64,000 nucleotides of DNA from Cohnella zeiphila (lineage in GTDB: Bacteria; Bacillota; Bacilli; Paenibacillales; Paenibacillaceae): NCBI RefSeq assembly GCF_014212055.1, contig NZ_JACJVO010000003.1, positions 186,001 to 250,000 on the forward strand. The letters are read 5' to 3'. Position 1 is the stretch's first letter. Every line of letters begins with the position of its first letter. The notes below the pieces were generated by a model, which did no database searches, was not told where the DNA came from, and saw nothing but the letters and a program-made list of their open reading frames with translations. Below, in pieces: positions 1-8,458 of the stretch. A program made the translations under genes and the position numbers.

Positions 1-825
1 GACCTTGGCGGCGAACGAGACCAGACCGCCGAACGTCAGCACGAAATGCAGGATCAGCGCGACATAAGTAGCGATGATCAGCATGATGAGCGGCTCCAGC
101 GTATCCCAGCCGTATTTCGCCGCCATGTTCGCGATCAGGGCGTACACGCCGTAAGGCGTCAGCCGGACGACGTATTTCGTCACCTGGAACATGATCTCCT
201 TGAACGATTCGACGAACTGCTTGACGGGCGCGACGGTTTCGGGCTTCTTCGAGCTCAGCTTGACGATCGCGACCGCGAAGAACAGCGCGAACACGATGAC
301 AGGAACGACGTTGCCTTCCGCCATGTCGCTGATCGGGTTCGTCGGAACGAGATCGAGGATAACCTGGGACACCGTCGGCACTTCGCGGGCCTGGAAATCG
401 GCCGGGACGGCCTGATGAATGCCGGAGCCCGGGTCGAAGAGAAGCGCCACGAGCAGCCCGATAATGGCCGCGATTCCCGTCGTTCCCAGGAACAAGCCGA
501 CGGTCTTGAGGCCGAGCTTGCGCAGCTGGCCGACGTTGGTCAGCGATGTGATGCTCGTAATGATCGATGCCGCCACGAGCGGAATGACGATCATCTTGAT
601 CAGGTCGACATAGATCGTGCCGATCGTGGTGACGCTGGTCGCATCGTGATGGCCCTTGTTGAAAAAGATGCCGGCCAGCAGCCCGAGCCCGAGAGCGATC
701 AGGACCCGATAGCCGAAGTTGATCCGCTTGCGCGCAAGGTAGTAAAGCACGCCGATCAGGACGATGGAGGTAAGCAAGCTGACCCAGTCATTTTGAAAGG
801 CTGTGAGCAAATTGTTGGTTTTCAA
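1..825 (-). CDS. Dicarboxylate/amino-acid:cation symporter (TcyP-like), 3' part outside window
   Basis: Secondary transporter of the DAACS family, which takes up amino acids or dicarboxylates with Na+ or H+. The visible 275 codons give hydrophobic segments separated by short basic loops. A conserved block reading V(P)TNPISDMAEGN and the later LTPYGVYALI stretch resemble the cystine symporter TcyP more than glutamate carriers; that narrower assignment is inference. The start is TTG at 823-825, eight bases after AAGGAGG; no ATG fits. A near-consensus sigma-A promoter lies upstream. The C-terminal transport core lies beyond base 1, so substrate-binding residues cannot be checked. Confidence 0.8.
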   Translation of the reverse strand, partial: MKTNNLLTAFQNDWVSLLTSIVLIGVLYYLARKRINFGYRVLIALGLGLLAGIFFNKGHHDATSVTTIGTIYVDLIKMIVIPLVAASIITSITSLTNVGQLRKLGLKTVGLFLGTTGIAAIIGLLVALLFDPGSGIHQAVPADFQAREVPTVSQVILDLVPTNPISDMAEGNVVPVIVFALFFAVAIVKLSSKKPETVAPVKQFVESFKEIMFQVTKYVVRLTPYGVYALIANMAAKYGWDTLEPLIMLIIATYVALILHFVLTFGGLVSFAAKV

Positions 826-873
826 AATGAAATCCTCCTTATTCCGAGTTGATAACTCTGATTAGTACATCCG

Positions 874-902
874 ATTGTAGGACCAACGTTGTGGATTGTC
901 AA
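874..902 (-). promoter_or_regulatory. Sigma-A promoter of the symporter gene
   Basis: On the minus strand TTGACA (897-902) and TACAAT (874-879) are separated by exactly 17 bases, 49 bases upstream of the TTG start. No dyad or riboswitch is obvious in the rest of the ~225-base gap to the AraC gene. Confidence 0.75.
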
Positions 903-1050
903 CAAAAAAATCGGTATCGCCGCGCGGACTTATGGACGAATCATTCTTGCTATATCGTTATGAGGCTCATCCGCAAATCATGCAAGCCCATTCTTCTTCT
1001 CCTATGAAAAGTCGCCAATCGGACATACGCCGACAGGCTAGGAGGAGCAT

Positions 1051-1860
1051 TTACTTCCAATGGTCTCTTTTTTGCTTTTTATAAGCCGTAGGGCTCATGC
1101 CGAGCCGCTTGCGGAATTGGTTGATGAAGTGGTTATAATTCTGAAAACCGACCTCGTAGCACACTTCGGATGCGGAACGGCCGGAGTGCTCGAGAAGCAG
1201 GGCGGCCTGTCGTATGCGCATCTCGTTCAGCGAGTCGATAATCGACTGGCCGGTTCCTTCTTTGAACAGGTGGGACAGCCTCGACGGCGAAAGTCCGACG
1301 CTGCGGGCCAACTCGTCGATGCGCGTGGGATGCTGCATCTGCCTGGACAGCAGGCGCAGCGTTTCTTCGACGCGAACATCCAGCTTGCGTCGCCGGCGCC
1401 GTTCGAGCAGCATCAGAATTTCGCGCAGCGCTCCGTAACAAAGATCCTCCCAATAGTCTCCTTGCTGGCGCCAATCCTCGAGGATTCTCCGGAAGGCCCG
1501 ATAGATCCGTTTCCGGGCGTGCTCGTTGTCGATCTTCCGCACGGCTAACGATTCGTCCGGCAGCAGGCTCGCTTCGATGCGCTCGGGAGAGAAGTGAACC
1601 CAGAAGAAATCCCAGATCTTGCCCGACGACGTGCCGTATCGATGAGGAGTCCCCGGCTTCAACAAAGCGATTTCCCCGGGACCGCACAGCGCCGTTTCCC
1701 GTCCCGGCACCTGAAAATAGCCCTCCCCCGCCAAGGTAAAGGCGATCAGCCAGTCGGATCTTCCTTCCGGCCGCTCGATCCAATAGGCATCCGATTCCCG
1801 GAAGTGATCCGAGTACAAAATTCCCTCGTTCTGAAGCGGGTAACTCCATGGGTTCGTCAC
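1051..1860 (-). CDS. AraC-family transcriptional regulator with cupin sensor domain
   Basis: A 269-residue one-component regulator. Residues ~1-150 form a cupin/AraC-N effector domain with the typical GPGEIALLKPGTPHRYG strand and turn. Residues ~165-262 hold two helix-turn-helix motifs ending in the family signature EVCYEVGFQNYNHFINQFRK followed by GMSPTAYKK. The start is GTG at 1858-1860 behind GGAGGA. It is divergent from the PhyH dioxygenase gene with a 194-base shared control region, so it most likely activates that pair in response to a small molecule, perhaps a sugar or polyol. The ligand cannot be told from sequence. Confidence 0.88.
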   Translation of the reverse strand: MTNPWSYPLQNEGILYSDHFRESDAYWIERPEGRSDWLIAFTLAGEGYFQVPGRETALCGPGEIALLKPGTPHRYGTSSGKIWDFFWVHFSPERIEASLLPDESLAVRKIDNEHARKRIYRAFRRILEDWRQQGDYWEDLCYGALREILMLLERRRRRKLDVRVEETLRLLSRQMQHPTRIDELARSVGLSPSRLSHLFKEGTGQSIIDSLNEMRIRQAALLLEHSGRSASEVCYEVGFQNYNHFINQFRKRLGMSPTAYKKQKRDHWK

Positions 1861-2054
1861 GTTGCGTTCTCCTCCGAATCCGTTGGTCGCAGCTTATGGC
1901 TCGAGCATAACGGAATTCAAGCACCTTTTCCAGGGTGGCAGCAGGATTGTGTGAATATTCGGCAGCATTCAGAATTCCGCCGTCTCCCGTCCGGCGTTAT
2001 GCTTGAAGCGATAACAGAACGAAGACGAATCATCGTCATAGGAGGAATCCGCAT

Positions 2055-2864
2055 ATGGAAGCCAAATTGCGCTCCCTCACGCAGGAGCAGAAGAGTAAGT
2101 TCGATACGGAAGGCTATGTGATCGTGAAAGGCTTGTTCTCGGAGGAAGATCTGGCGGCGATCGACCGCGCGTTCGACGATATCGGGAATCGCACGGTTCC
2201 GGGCCATTTCGAACCGGACCTGAATCCAGCCACGAGCGACCCGCTCAAGCGATACCCCCGCGTCATGCATCCCCACCGGTTCGACGAGACGTCGATGAAG
2301 TACTTGCTGCACCCGCCGGTAATGGACGTTCTGGCGGATTTGTACGGGGAAGAAGCGCTGGCCGCGCAGAGCATGTTCTACTATAAGCCGCCGGGCTCCC
2401 GCGGACAGGCGCTGCATCAGGACAACTTCTATTTGAAAGTGGAGCCGGGCAACTGCATCGCGGCTTGGACGGCGATCGATCCGGCGGACGAGGAGAACGG
2501 CGGGCTGCTCGTCGTTCCGAAGACGAACGACTACGACATCGTATGCCCCGACGTCGCGGACGCCAAGGAATCGTTCACGGCGCATTACGTGAAGCCGCCG
2601 AAGGAAGAGAAAGCCGTTCCGGCGGTCATGGACCGGGGAGACGTGCTGTTTTTCAACGGCAACCTCATTCACGGCTCCTACCGGAACAAGACGAAGGACC
2701 GCTTCCGCCGCGCGTTCATCTGCCATTACGCGAACGAATCGGCTACGCATATCGCGCAATTTTACCGGCCTCTGTACCGCGCGGACGGCACGGCCGTCGA
2801 TCTGGAGCTGAACGAAGGGGGAGGACCCTGCGGTGTGGAATTCGAGACCGTCTACCCGCACTGA
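2055..2864 (+). CDS. Phytanoyl-CoA dioxygenase (PhyH) family Fe(II)/2-oxoglutarate oxygenase
   Basis: A 269-residue non-heme iron oxygenase of the PhyH family, which usually hydroxylates small organic substrates with O2 and 2-oxoglutarate. The iron triad is visible: H121-x-D123 in the LHQDNFY segment and a distal histidine near residue 206 in NLIHGSY, followed by the arginine-rich RFRRAF strand expected to bind 2-oxoglutarate. ATG follows AGGAGG. Its stop lies inside the next gene, a TIM-barrel isomerase, implying translational coupling and a shared substrate. Related pairs occur in Firmicute catabolic loci, but the true substrate is unknown. Confidence 0.85.
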   Translation: MEAKLRSLTQEQKSKFDTEGYVIVKGLFSEEDLAAIDRAFDDIGNRTVPGHFEPDLNPATSDPLKRYPRVMHPHRFDETSMKYLLHPPVMDVLADLYGEEALAAQSMFYYKPPGSRGQALHQDNFYLKVEPGNCIAAWTAIDPADEENGGLLVVPKTNDYDIVCPDVADAKESFTAHYVKPPKEEKAVPAVMDRGDVLFFNGNLIHGSYRNKTKDRFRRAFICHYANESATHIAQFYRPLYRADGTAVDLELNEGGGPCGVEFETVYPH

Positions 2865-3729
2865 CCGGGAGGCGGGGCCTGTACTCGACGTGCAGATGTC
2901 CTGGTGGGGGATGAGCGGACTCGGAACGGAGGGCGAAGATTCCGCCGAAGCTCGCTTTCGGCGCATTGCCGAAGCGGGGTTTGACGGCATCAACGGCTTC
3001 GTGCCCGCGCCGGAGGAGGCGGGGCGCTGGCGCCGCTTGCTGGACGAATACAGCTTGACGTTCAGCGTGAACGCTTATCCGCGGACGGCCGCCGATATGG
3101 CCGAATTCCTTCGGGCGGCGAAGGAGTTCGGACGGGTGGAATACGTCAACGCGCAGGTGATGACGCCGTTCGTGACCGGCGCGGCGGCGGAACGGCTGCT
3201 GCGGGACATCGCGGAACTGTCGCGGGAAGCAGGCATTCCCGTGTACGTGGAGACGCATCGCGGAACGATCACGCAAGACCTGCTGCGCACGATCGATTAC
3301 GCGGAGCGGATCGAAGAGCTGCGCCTGACGATCGACTATTCGCATTACGTGGTCGCGGGAGAGCTTCATACGATCGGCGACGAGGCGGAGGCGCTGCTGC
3401 AGCGGCTCCTTCCCCGGACCTCGAGCATTCACGCACGGGTGTCGAACGGGGAGCAGGTCCAGGTCAACCTCTCCGATGACGGGGAACACCCGATGCTGCC
3501 GCATTTCAAGCGCTGGTGGCGGGACGGCATGCGTCATTGGCTCGGGTCCGCCCGTTCCGGAGAACGCTTCCCGTTCGTCTGCGAGCTGGGGCCGCCGTCT
3601 TATGCGATTACGGCGGACGAGCAAGGCGCCCGGACGAAGGAGCTGGGCGACCGCTGGAAGCAATCGCTCCAGCTGGCGAACATCGCCCGCGGGCTGTGGA
3701 GCGAAGCGGCGGCGGCCGGCCGGGGCTGA
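2833..3729 (+). CDS. Sugar phosphate isomerase/epimerase (AP-endonuclease-2-like TIM barrel)
   Basis: A 298-residue protein of the xylose-isomerase-like TIM-barrel family. Visible family features are the N-terminal strand MSWWGM, the IPVYVETHRGTITQD strand with a likely metal-binding Glu, the LTIDYSHY strand with Asp/His and the SSIHARVSNG strand. The start is probably GTG at 2833: AGGGGGAGGA sits seven bases upstream inside the previous gene, giving a 32-base overlap. An ATG at 2896 in the same frame is the alternative and would place the conserved core at the N-terminus. It probably acts with the PhyH oxygenase on the same sugar, inositol or hydroxylated compound. Confidence 0.75.
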   Translation: MWNSRPSTRTDREAGPVLDVQMSWWGMSGLGTEGEDSAEARFRRIAEAGFDGINGFVPAPEEAGRWRRLLDEYSLTFSVNAYPRTAADMAEFLRAAKEFGRVEYVNAQVMTPFVTGAAAERLLRDIAELSREAGIPVYVETHRGTITQDLLRTIDYAERIEELRLTIDYSHYVVAGELHTIGDEAEALLQRLLPRTSSIHARVSNGEQVQVNLSDDGEHPMLPHFKRWWRDGMRHWLGSARSGERFPFVCELGPPSYAITADEQGARTKELGDRWKQSLQLANIARGLWSEAAAAGRG

Positions 3730-3784
3730 AGAAGCGGTTCAGGCCGGGCCTCCGGCCGGTTCCGACGAAGTCTCGAACGGAAGG

Positions 3785-3865
3785 GGCGGTCAAACCGCCC
3801 ACATTCGAGCCATTCGCCGGATTTCCGCCCATGTAGGCAGTCAAACCGCCTATATTCGACCAATC
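3785..3865. repeat. Two intergenic hairpin units, period 51 bp
   Basis: Unit 1 begins GGCGGTCAAACCGCC at 3785 and unit 2 GGCAGTCAAACCGCC at 3836. Both continue with ATTCGA and CCA(A/T)TC. Each forms a short hairpin around CAA. The outer pairs differ but remain paired (GGGC/GCCC in unit 1, TAGGC/GCCTA in unit 2). They lie between an isomerase gene and a Nudix gene read in the same direction. Confidence 0.7.
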
Positions 3866-4001
3866 TGCGAACGTTTAGCCCGTGAACGCGCCTTCTTCGG
3901 CTCTCTCGCAGCCGAATCTCGCCGGACTTCTAGGCAGGACCGCCGATCCGCAGTATAATCGGAGGAGCGTGTTCAGCCTAGGCAGCGAGGTGACGTTCTT
4001 T

Positions 4002-4559
4002 ATGGAAGCGAAATTTTGTTTGACGTGCGGGCACGAGCTCGAAACCCGGGATATCGGGGGAACGCCGCGCCGCGCTTGTCCGGCGTGCAGCTTCGTATTC
4101 TGGGGCGACTACAGCATCGGCGTCGGCGCGCTCGTGGAGCGGGACGGCAAAATTTTGCTCGTTCGCCGCGCGCAGGAGCCGGGCAAAGGCTACTGGACGA
4201 ATCCGGGAGGCTACGCCGAGCAGTTGGAACGGATCGACGAGACCGTGCGGCGCGAAGTGCTGGAAGAATGCGGCATCGAGGCGATCGTGACGGGCGTGGC
4301 CGCGCTGCGGGATTTGCCGAGGAACGTGCATAACCTGTATGTCGCGTTCACGATGGAGTACGTCGGGGGAGAGCCGGTGCCCGACAACGTGGAAGTGGAC
4401 GGGGCCGGATTTTTCAGCCTCGAGGAGATGGAGTCGATGAACGTGGCGGGCTTCACCCGCTGGCTGATCGACGTAGCGCAACGCGGCTCGTCCGCGGGAC
4501 TGCTGATTGATTCTCAGCCGATCGTTCCGCTGGAAGGGCACGGTTTGTTCCGCAAGTAA
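4002..4559 (+). CDS. Nudix hydrolase with N-terminal zinc ribbon
   Basis: A 185-residue hydrolase of nucleoside diphosphates linked to another group. Residues ~5-30 carry two CxxC pairs (CLTC, CPAC) forming a zinc ribbon, as in NADH-pyrophosphatase-like Nudix proteins. The Nudix box is complete: G-x5-E-x7-REVLEECGI. The reading frame is open upstream, but ATG at 4002 is chosen because GAGGTGA lies nine bases before it and the zinc ribbon begins there. A strong intrinsic terminator follows the stop, so it is probably monocistronic. Substrate unknown. Confidence 0.85.
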   Translation: MEAKFCLTCGHELETRDIGGTPRRACPACSFVFWGDYSIGVGALVERDGKILLVRRAQEPGKGYWTNPGGYAEQLERIDETVRREVLEECGIEAIVTGVAALRDLPRNVHNLYVAFTMEYVGGEPVPDNVEVDGAGFFSLEEMESMNVAGFTRWLIDVAQRGSSAGLLIDSQPIVPLEGHGLFRK

Positions 4560-4570
4560 CCATGATTTAC

Positions 4571-4614
4571 AAAGGACTGCTTTCCGGGCTTTCGCGCCGG
4601 GAGGCGGTCCTTTT
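4571..4614 (+). terminator. Intrinsic terminator after the Nudix gene
   Basis: AAAGGACTGCTTTCCGG pairs with CCGGGAGGCGGTCCTTTT (G-U pairs included) around a nine-base loop and ends in TTTT. Confidence 0.8.
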
Positions 4615-4714
4615 CGCGCGATCGGGCGCGCCTCGTTCCGGGGTTTACAGAAATCCGGATTTGTACCATGATAGGAAGAACGAAAATATAGAGATACTGG
4701 GGAGCGGAGAGACC

Positions 4715-5509
4715 ATGAGCATGACGATGACCAAGACGTACAAAATCGTTTTTTTCGATATCGACGGAACGCTGGTGGACGAGGAGAAGCGGATTCCCCC
4801 GGACGCGATCGAAGCGATCGCGCGCTTGAAGGAGAGCGGCGTGGAGCCGGTGATCGCCACGGGGAGGGCGCCGTATTTTTTCAAAGAGCTCGCGGAAGAG
4901 GCAGGCATCGAATCTTGGGTGTGCCTGAACGGCGCCTATGTCGTTTATCGGGGCAAGGTGCTGTTCGAACGGACGATCCCGATGTCAGACCTCGAGAAGC
5001 TGGTGACGCTGTCCGCTTCGCTCAATCATCCACTTGTCTTCGAAGGAAAGGATGCCTTCTATGCCAATCGCGACGGGCGTCACGAGTCCGTATTCGATTC
5101 CATCGAATCGCTGAGAGTGCTGCAGCCCCTTTTTGATGCTGATTTCTGGAAAAAAGAAGGCGTCTACCAGGTGTTTCTCCACTGCGAGAGCCGGGACGAG
5201 CATCATTATCCGGACGCGCTGCCGAACTTGCGCTTCGTCCGCTGGCACGAGAAGGCGATGGACGTCCTCACCCGAACGGGCTCCAAAGCCGAAGGAATCT
5301 CGGCGCTGCTGGCCGCGCTCGGTCTCCGGCCCGAAGACGCGGTTGCGTTCGGCGACGGGCTAAACGACAAAGAGATGCTGGAATTGGTCGGTCTCGGCAT
5401 CGCCATGGGCAACGCGCATCCGGAGCTGCTGCCTTACGCCAATTATGTAACCACGCGGGTGGACGAAGGCGGCGTGCGCAACGGCCTCGTTCACGCCGGG
5501 CTGCTGTAA
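4715..5509 (+). CDS. HAD-superfamily Cof-type phosphatase
   Basis: A 264-residue HAD subfamily IIB hydrolase, normally a cytosolic sugar-phosphate or flavin phosphatase. Motif I is FFDIDGTLVD, motif II is the ATGRAPYF strand, and motif IV is the C-terminal FGDGLNDKEML with GxAMGNA after it. The cap is the alpha/beta type between motifs II and III. ATG at 4715 lies just after GGAGCGGAGA. Upstream in-frame sequence overlaps the Nudix terminator and is unlikely to be translated. Substrate cannot be assigned. Confidence 0.88.
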   Translation: MSMTMTKTYKIVFFDIDGTLVDEEKRIPPDAIEAIARLKESGVEPVIATGRAPYFFKELAEEAGIESWVCLNGAYVVYRGKVLFERTIPMSDLEKLVTLSASLNHPLVFEGKDAFYANRDGRHESVFDSIESLRVLQPLFDADFWKKEGVYQVFLHCESRDEHHYPDALPNLRFVRWHEKAMDVLTRTGSKAEGISALLAALGLRPEDAVAFGDGLNDKEMLELVGLGIAMGNAHPELLPYANYVTTRVDEGGVRNGLVHAGLL

Positions 5510-5582
5510 AGCGAGCGCTACTTCCGCGAAGACGGAAAGGTTCGGCGGCGGCGCACGAGTTGTAAAAAGGAGGGTGATCCCG

Positions 5583-6017
5583 TTGTTGAAGGATATCAAG
5601 GGCGAGCTGGACCAACCGGAAGTGACGGAATTGCTGGAAGCGTCGATGTTCCCGGATCCCGACATCGTTCGGATGGCGCTGGACGCGTATCGGAACGATC
5701 CGGCCTTGGAGCTGCTCGGCTATTACGAGGGCGAAGAGTTGGTCGGCGCGATCGGCTTCCGGATGAAAACAGGGAACGTGCTGGAGATCCGGCACATGGC
5801 CGTCTCGCCGGAGAAGCGCGGTCACGGTCATGGCCGGTTGATGGTATTGGAGACGCTGGCACGCAAGAACCCGGCGGAGCTGGTCGCCGAGACGGACGAA
5901 GAGGCGGTCGAGTTCTACCGGAACATCGGCTTCGTCGTCGAGAGCCTCGGCGAGCTGTATCCGGGCGTCGAGAGATTCCGCTGCCGGTACATCGTGAACC
6001 CGGAAGCGGAGGATTAA
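5583..6017 (+). CDS. GNAT-family N-acetyltransferase
   Basis: A 144-residue GNAT protein. The acetyl-CoA site is the IRHMAVSPEKRGHGHGRLM stretch (R/Q-x-x-G-x-G/A type), followed by the EFYRNIGF strand typical of the fold. TTG at 5583 is chosen because AAAGGAGG ends nine bases before it; GTG at 5574 would touch the ribosome site. Eight bases separate its stop from the start of the palm-domain regulator, so they may be co-transcribed. The acceptor is unknown. Confidence 0.8.
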   Translation: MLKDIKGELDQPEVTELLEASMFPDPDIVRMALDAYRNDPALELLGYYEGEELVGAIGFRMKTGNVLEIRHMAVSPEKRGHGHGRLMVLETLARKNPAELVAETDEEAVEFYRNIGFVVESLGELYPGVERFRCRYIVNPEAED

Positions 6018-6025
6018 TCGCGACC

Positions 6026-7342
6026 ATGCAAATTAAAGTGGGCGTCATCGGCTCGGAAGCAATCGTGAGCCGCGTATTGCGCGTGCTGAAGTCGTTCCCG
6101 ACGTTCCGGCCGCTTGCGCGAATCGCCCGGGACGAGGGAGAAGCGATCCGGGCGGCGGAAGAATTGGGAACGGACGTGGAGGCGCTGGTGCTGTCCGGCG
6201 CGCTCTCGCATCGCGCCGTAAAGCTGCGGACGGCCTTGAGGGTGCCCGCTTTTTACGTTCCGCTCAACGGAGCCGGCCTGTATAAAGCGATGTTCGCCGC
6301 GCTGCGAGCCGGCAAGCTCGAGGACGGGATCTCCGTCGACTCGCTCACGAAGGCGATGGTAGCGAGGACGCTGGCCGATCTCGGACTGGCGCATGCGAAA
6401 ACCGTCGTTTACGACGGGCCGGCTTACGCTTCGGCGGACAAGCTGGTCGAATTCCATCGCCGTTTGGCCGACTCGGGCGAATGCGCCATGGCGTTCACCG
6501 GCGTCGAGCAGGCGGCGGAACAATTGACGAGGCTGTCGATCCCGAACGAATGGATTCTGCCTTCCGACCAGGACATCATCGTCACGCTGGAGCGGGCGCT
6601 GCTGTCGACGGAATCTCGCCGGAGCAAGGAGTCGCAGATCGTCGTCGGCATCATCAACGTGGACGATTTCGGCAAGCTGGCGATGAAGCGGGCGAGCGAG
6701 CACGAAGTGCAGAAGCTGAAGCTGGACATCCACCGGATGGCGCTCCATTACGCCGAGCTTCTCGACGGCTATTTGACGCCGCTCGGCGGGGACGAATATT
6801 TGTTTTTTACGACCCGGGGCATCTTCGAGCGGGAGACGGGCGGCTACAAGACGATCCCGCTGTCGAAGGACGTCTATCAGTCGTACGGTCTTTCCTTAAG
6901 CGTCGGCATCGGCTTCGGAACGTCGGCCAACGATGCCGGCACGAACGCGAGAAACGCCCTGCGCAAAGCGAAAGAGGCGGGCGGCAACGCGTGCTTCATC
7001 ATTCGTGAGGACGCGACGCTCATCGGTCCGCTGGAGATGGCGGATCCGGTGCAGGCGATTCTCGCTCCGACGGACGCCGCGCTGATCCGGCAGGCGGAGG
7101 AAGCCGGCATGACGGGGGCGTATCTCAGCCGGCTGCTGCAGCATATGGCGAAATTCAAGAAGTACGAATACAAGGTACACGAGCTGGCCTCCTTGCTCGA
7201 CATTACGACGCGCAGCGCCCACCGGCTGCTGAACCAATGGATCGACGGAGGTTTGGTCGACATCGCGGGCTTCGAGAAGGTTCCGAAAGGACGGCCGAGG
7301 CAAATTTACCGGTTTACTTTTCTGATGGGCAAATCTTTATAG
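6026..7342 (+). CDS. Transcriptional regulator with internal GTP-cyclohydrolase-III/GGDEF-like palm domain
   Basis: A 438-residue protein with three parts. Residues ~1-200 are an alpha/beta, possibly ligand-binding, region starting KVGVIGSEAIVSRVL. Residues ~205-320 look like a nucleotidyl-cyclase palm: VGIINVDDFG (Asp near 213-214), GGDEY at 254-258, then SVGIGFGTSANDAG and an NARNALRKAKEAGG helix, close to the GTP cyclohydrolase III pattern. Residues ~360-435 form a winged helix (VHELASLLDITTRSAHRLL, then a KGRPRQIYR wing). Both metal-binding acidic positions of the palm are kept, so nucleotide binding or catalysis is possible. It precedes the SDR/DapA/serine dehydratase operon, separated by 99 bases with operator-like repeats, so it probably controls that operon. 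The exact effector is unknown. Confidence 0.75.
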   Translation: MQIKVGVIGSEAIVSRVLRVLKSFPTFRPLARIARDEGEAIRAAEELGTDVEALVLSGALSHRAVKLRTALRVPAFYVPLNGAGLYKAMFAALRAGKLEDGISVDSLTKAMVARTLADLGLAHAKTVVYDGPAYASADKLVEFHRRLADSGECAMAFTGVEQAAEQLTRLSIPNEWILPSDQDIIVTLERALLSTESRRSKESQIVVGIINVDDFGKLAMKRASEHEVQKLKLDIHRMALHYAELLDGYLTPLGGDEYLFFTTRGIFERETGGYKTIPLSKDVYQSYGLSLSVGIGFGTSANDAGTNARNALRKAKEAGGNACFIIREDATLIGPLEMADPVQAILAPTDAALIRQAEEAGMTGAYLSRLLQHMAKFKKYEYKVHELASLLDITTRSAHRLLNQWIDGGLVDIAGFEKVPKGRPRQIYRFTFLMGKSL

Positions 7343-7383
7343 CCTGTCTTCGTCTATTTAAAGACGACATTATGTCCTGTCTT
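7343..7383 (+). promoter_or_regulatory. Candidate operator for the palm-domain regulator
   Basis: Two direct copies of CCTGTCTT start at 7343 and 7375, 32 bases apart (about three helical turns). Between them is the inverted repeat CGTCTATTTAAAGACG. The site lies directly upstream of the five-gene operon and downstream of the regulator gene. Binding is inferred only. Confidence 0.45.
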
Positions 7384-7441
7384 TATATCTTCTCGCGTCG
7401 TATGCTTATGTCGTAAGGCAGGGGAAGAGAGGAGAGGACTC

Positions 7442-8458
7442 ATGAGAACGATAGAGGAATTGGAACGCAAGCTGGCGGAGCCTACGCAGGAACTGGTGCG
7501 GGATCTCGCCGGTCTGTCCGGAGATATTGCGGTGCTCGGAGTCGGAGGCAAGATGGGGCCGAGCCTCGCGAGGCTCGCGGCGAATGCGATTCGCGAGGGA
7601 GATCTGAACAAACGCGTTATCGGCGTGTCGCGTTTCTCGAACGCGGAGGCGCGGCGGGAGCTGGAAGAGGCCGGCGTGGAGACGATCTCCTGCGAGCTGC
7701 TCGACGACGAGGCGCTGCGGGCGCTGCCGAACGTCGAGAACGTCATCTTTATGGCGGGCAACAAGTTCGGCACGAAGGGGCGGGAGCACTTCACTTGGGC
7801 GATGAACGCGTACTTGCCGGGGCGCGTCGCGGAGAAGTACAAGGATTCGCGAATCGTCGCGTTTTCGTCGGGCAATATCTATCCGCTGCTGCCGGTGTCC
7901 GGCGGCGGGGCGACCGAGGATACGGCTCCGGAGCCGGTCGGCGAATATGCGCAGTCGACGCTGGGGCGGGAGCGGATTTTCGAGTACCATTCCCACAAAA
8001 ACGGCACGCCGATGACGATGTTCCGGCTGAACTATGCGATCGACATGCGCTACGGCGTGCTGCTGGAGCTGGCGCGAGCGGTGAACGAGGGCCGCGAGAT
8101 AGACGTGACGATGGGCTTCGCCAACGTTATTTGGCAGGGAGATGCGAACGCGATGGCGCTGCGCTGCCTGACCCAGTGCTCCAGCCCGCCGAGCGTCGTA
8201 AACATCACGGGCCCGGAGACGATGTCGATCCGCTGGGCCGCGGGCGAATTCGCGAAGCGGCTGGGCAAGGAAGTCCGGTTCGTCGGCGCGGAAGCGGAGA
8301 CGGCGCTGCTCAACAACGCGTCCAAGTCGCATCAGCTGTTCGGCTACCCGCGCGTATCGCTGCTGCAGATGATCGATTGGACGGCGGAATGGGTCCGGCA
8401 AGGCGGCACGGTGTGGAACAAGCCGACTCACTTCCAGGAGAGAAAGGGGAACTTCTGA
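7442..8458 (+). CDS. NAD-dependent epimerase/dehydratase-like extended SDR lacking the catalytic Lys
   Basis: A 338-residue Rossmann protein. The dinucleotide loop VLGVGGKMGPSLARL is near residue 30 and the FMAGNKFG and FSSGNIYPL strands follow. In classical extended SDRs the catalytic tyrosine is followed four residues later by Lys; here Y169 is followed by Thr at 173, so it may have a changed mechanism or act as a different kind of dehydrogenase/binding protein. First gene of a five-gene operon; its TGA overlaps the ATG of the DapA-like gene by one base. SD GAGAGGAGAGG supports the ATG. Confidence 0.8.
   Translation: MRTIEELERKLAEPTQELVRDLAGLSGDIAVLGVGGKMGPSLARLAANAIREGDLNKRVIGVSRFSNAEARRELEEAGVETISCELLDDEALRALPNVENVIFMAGNKFGTKGREHFTWAMNAYLPGRVAEKYKDSRIVAFSSGNIYPLLPVSGGGATEDTAPEPVGEYAQSTLGRERIFEYHSHKNGTPMTMFRLNYAIDMRYGVLLELARAVNEGREIDVTMGFANVIWQGDANAMALRCLTQCSSPPSVVNITGPETMSIRWAAGEFAKRLGKEVRFVGAEAETALLNNASKSHQLFGYPRVSLLQMIDWTAEWVRQGGTVWNKPTHFQERKGNF

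Noticed and set aside
46-852. Long plus-strand reading frame over the symporter gene
   Set aside because: Arginine/aspartate-rich antisense shadow; the minus strand gives a coherent membrane protein with promoter and ribosome site.
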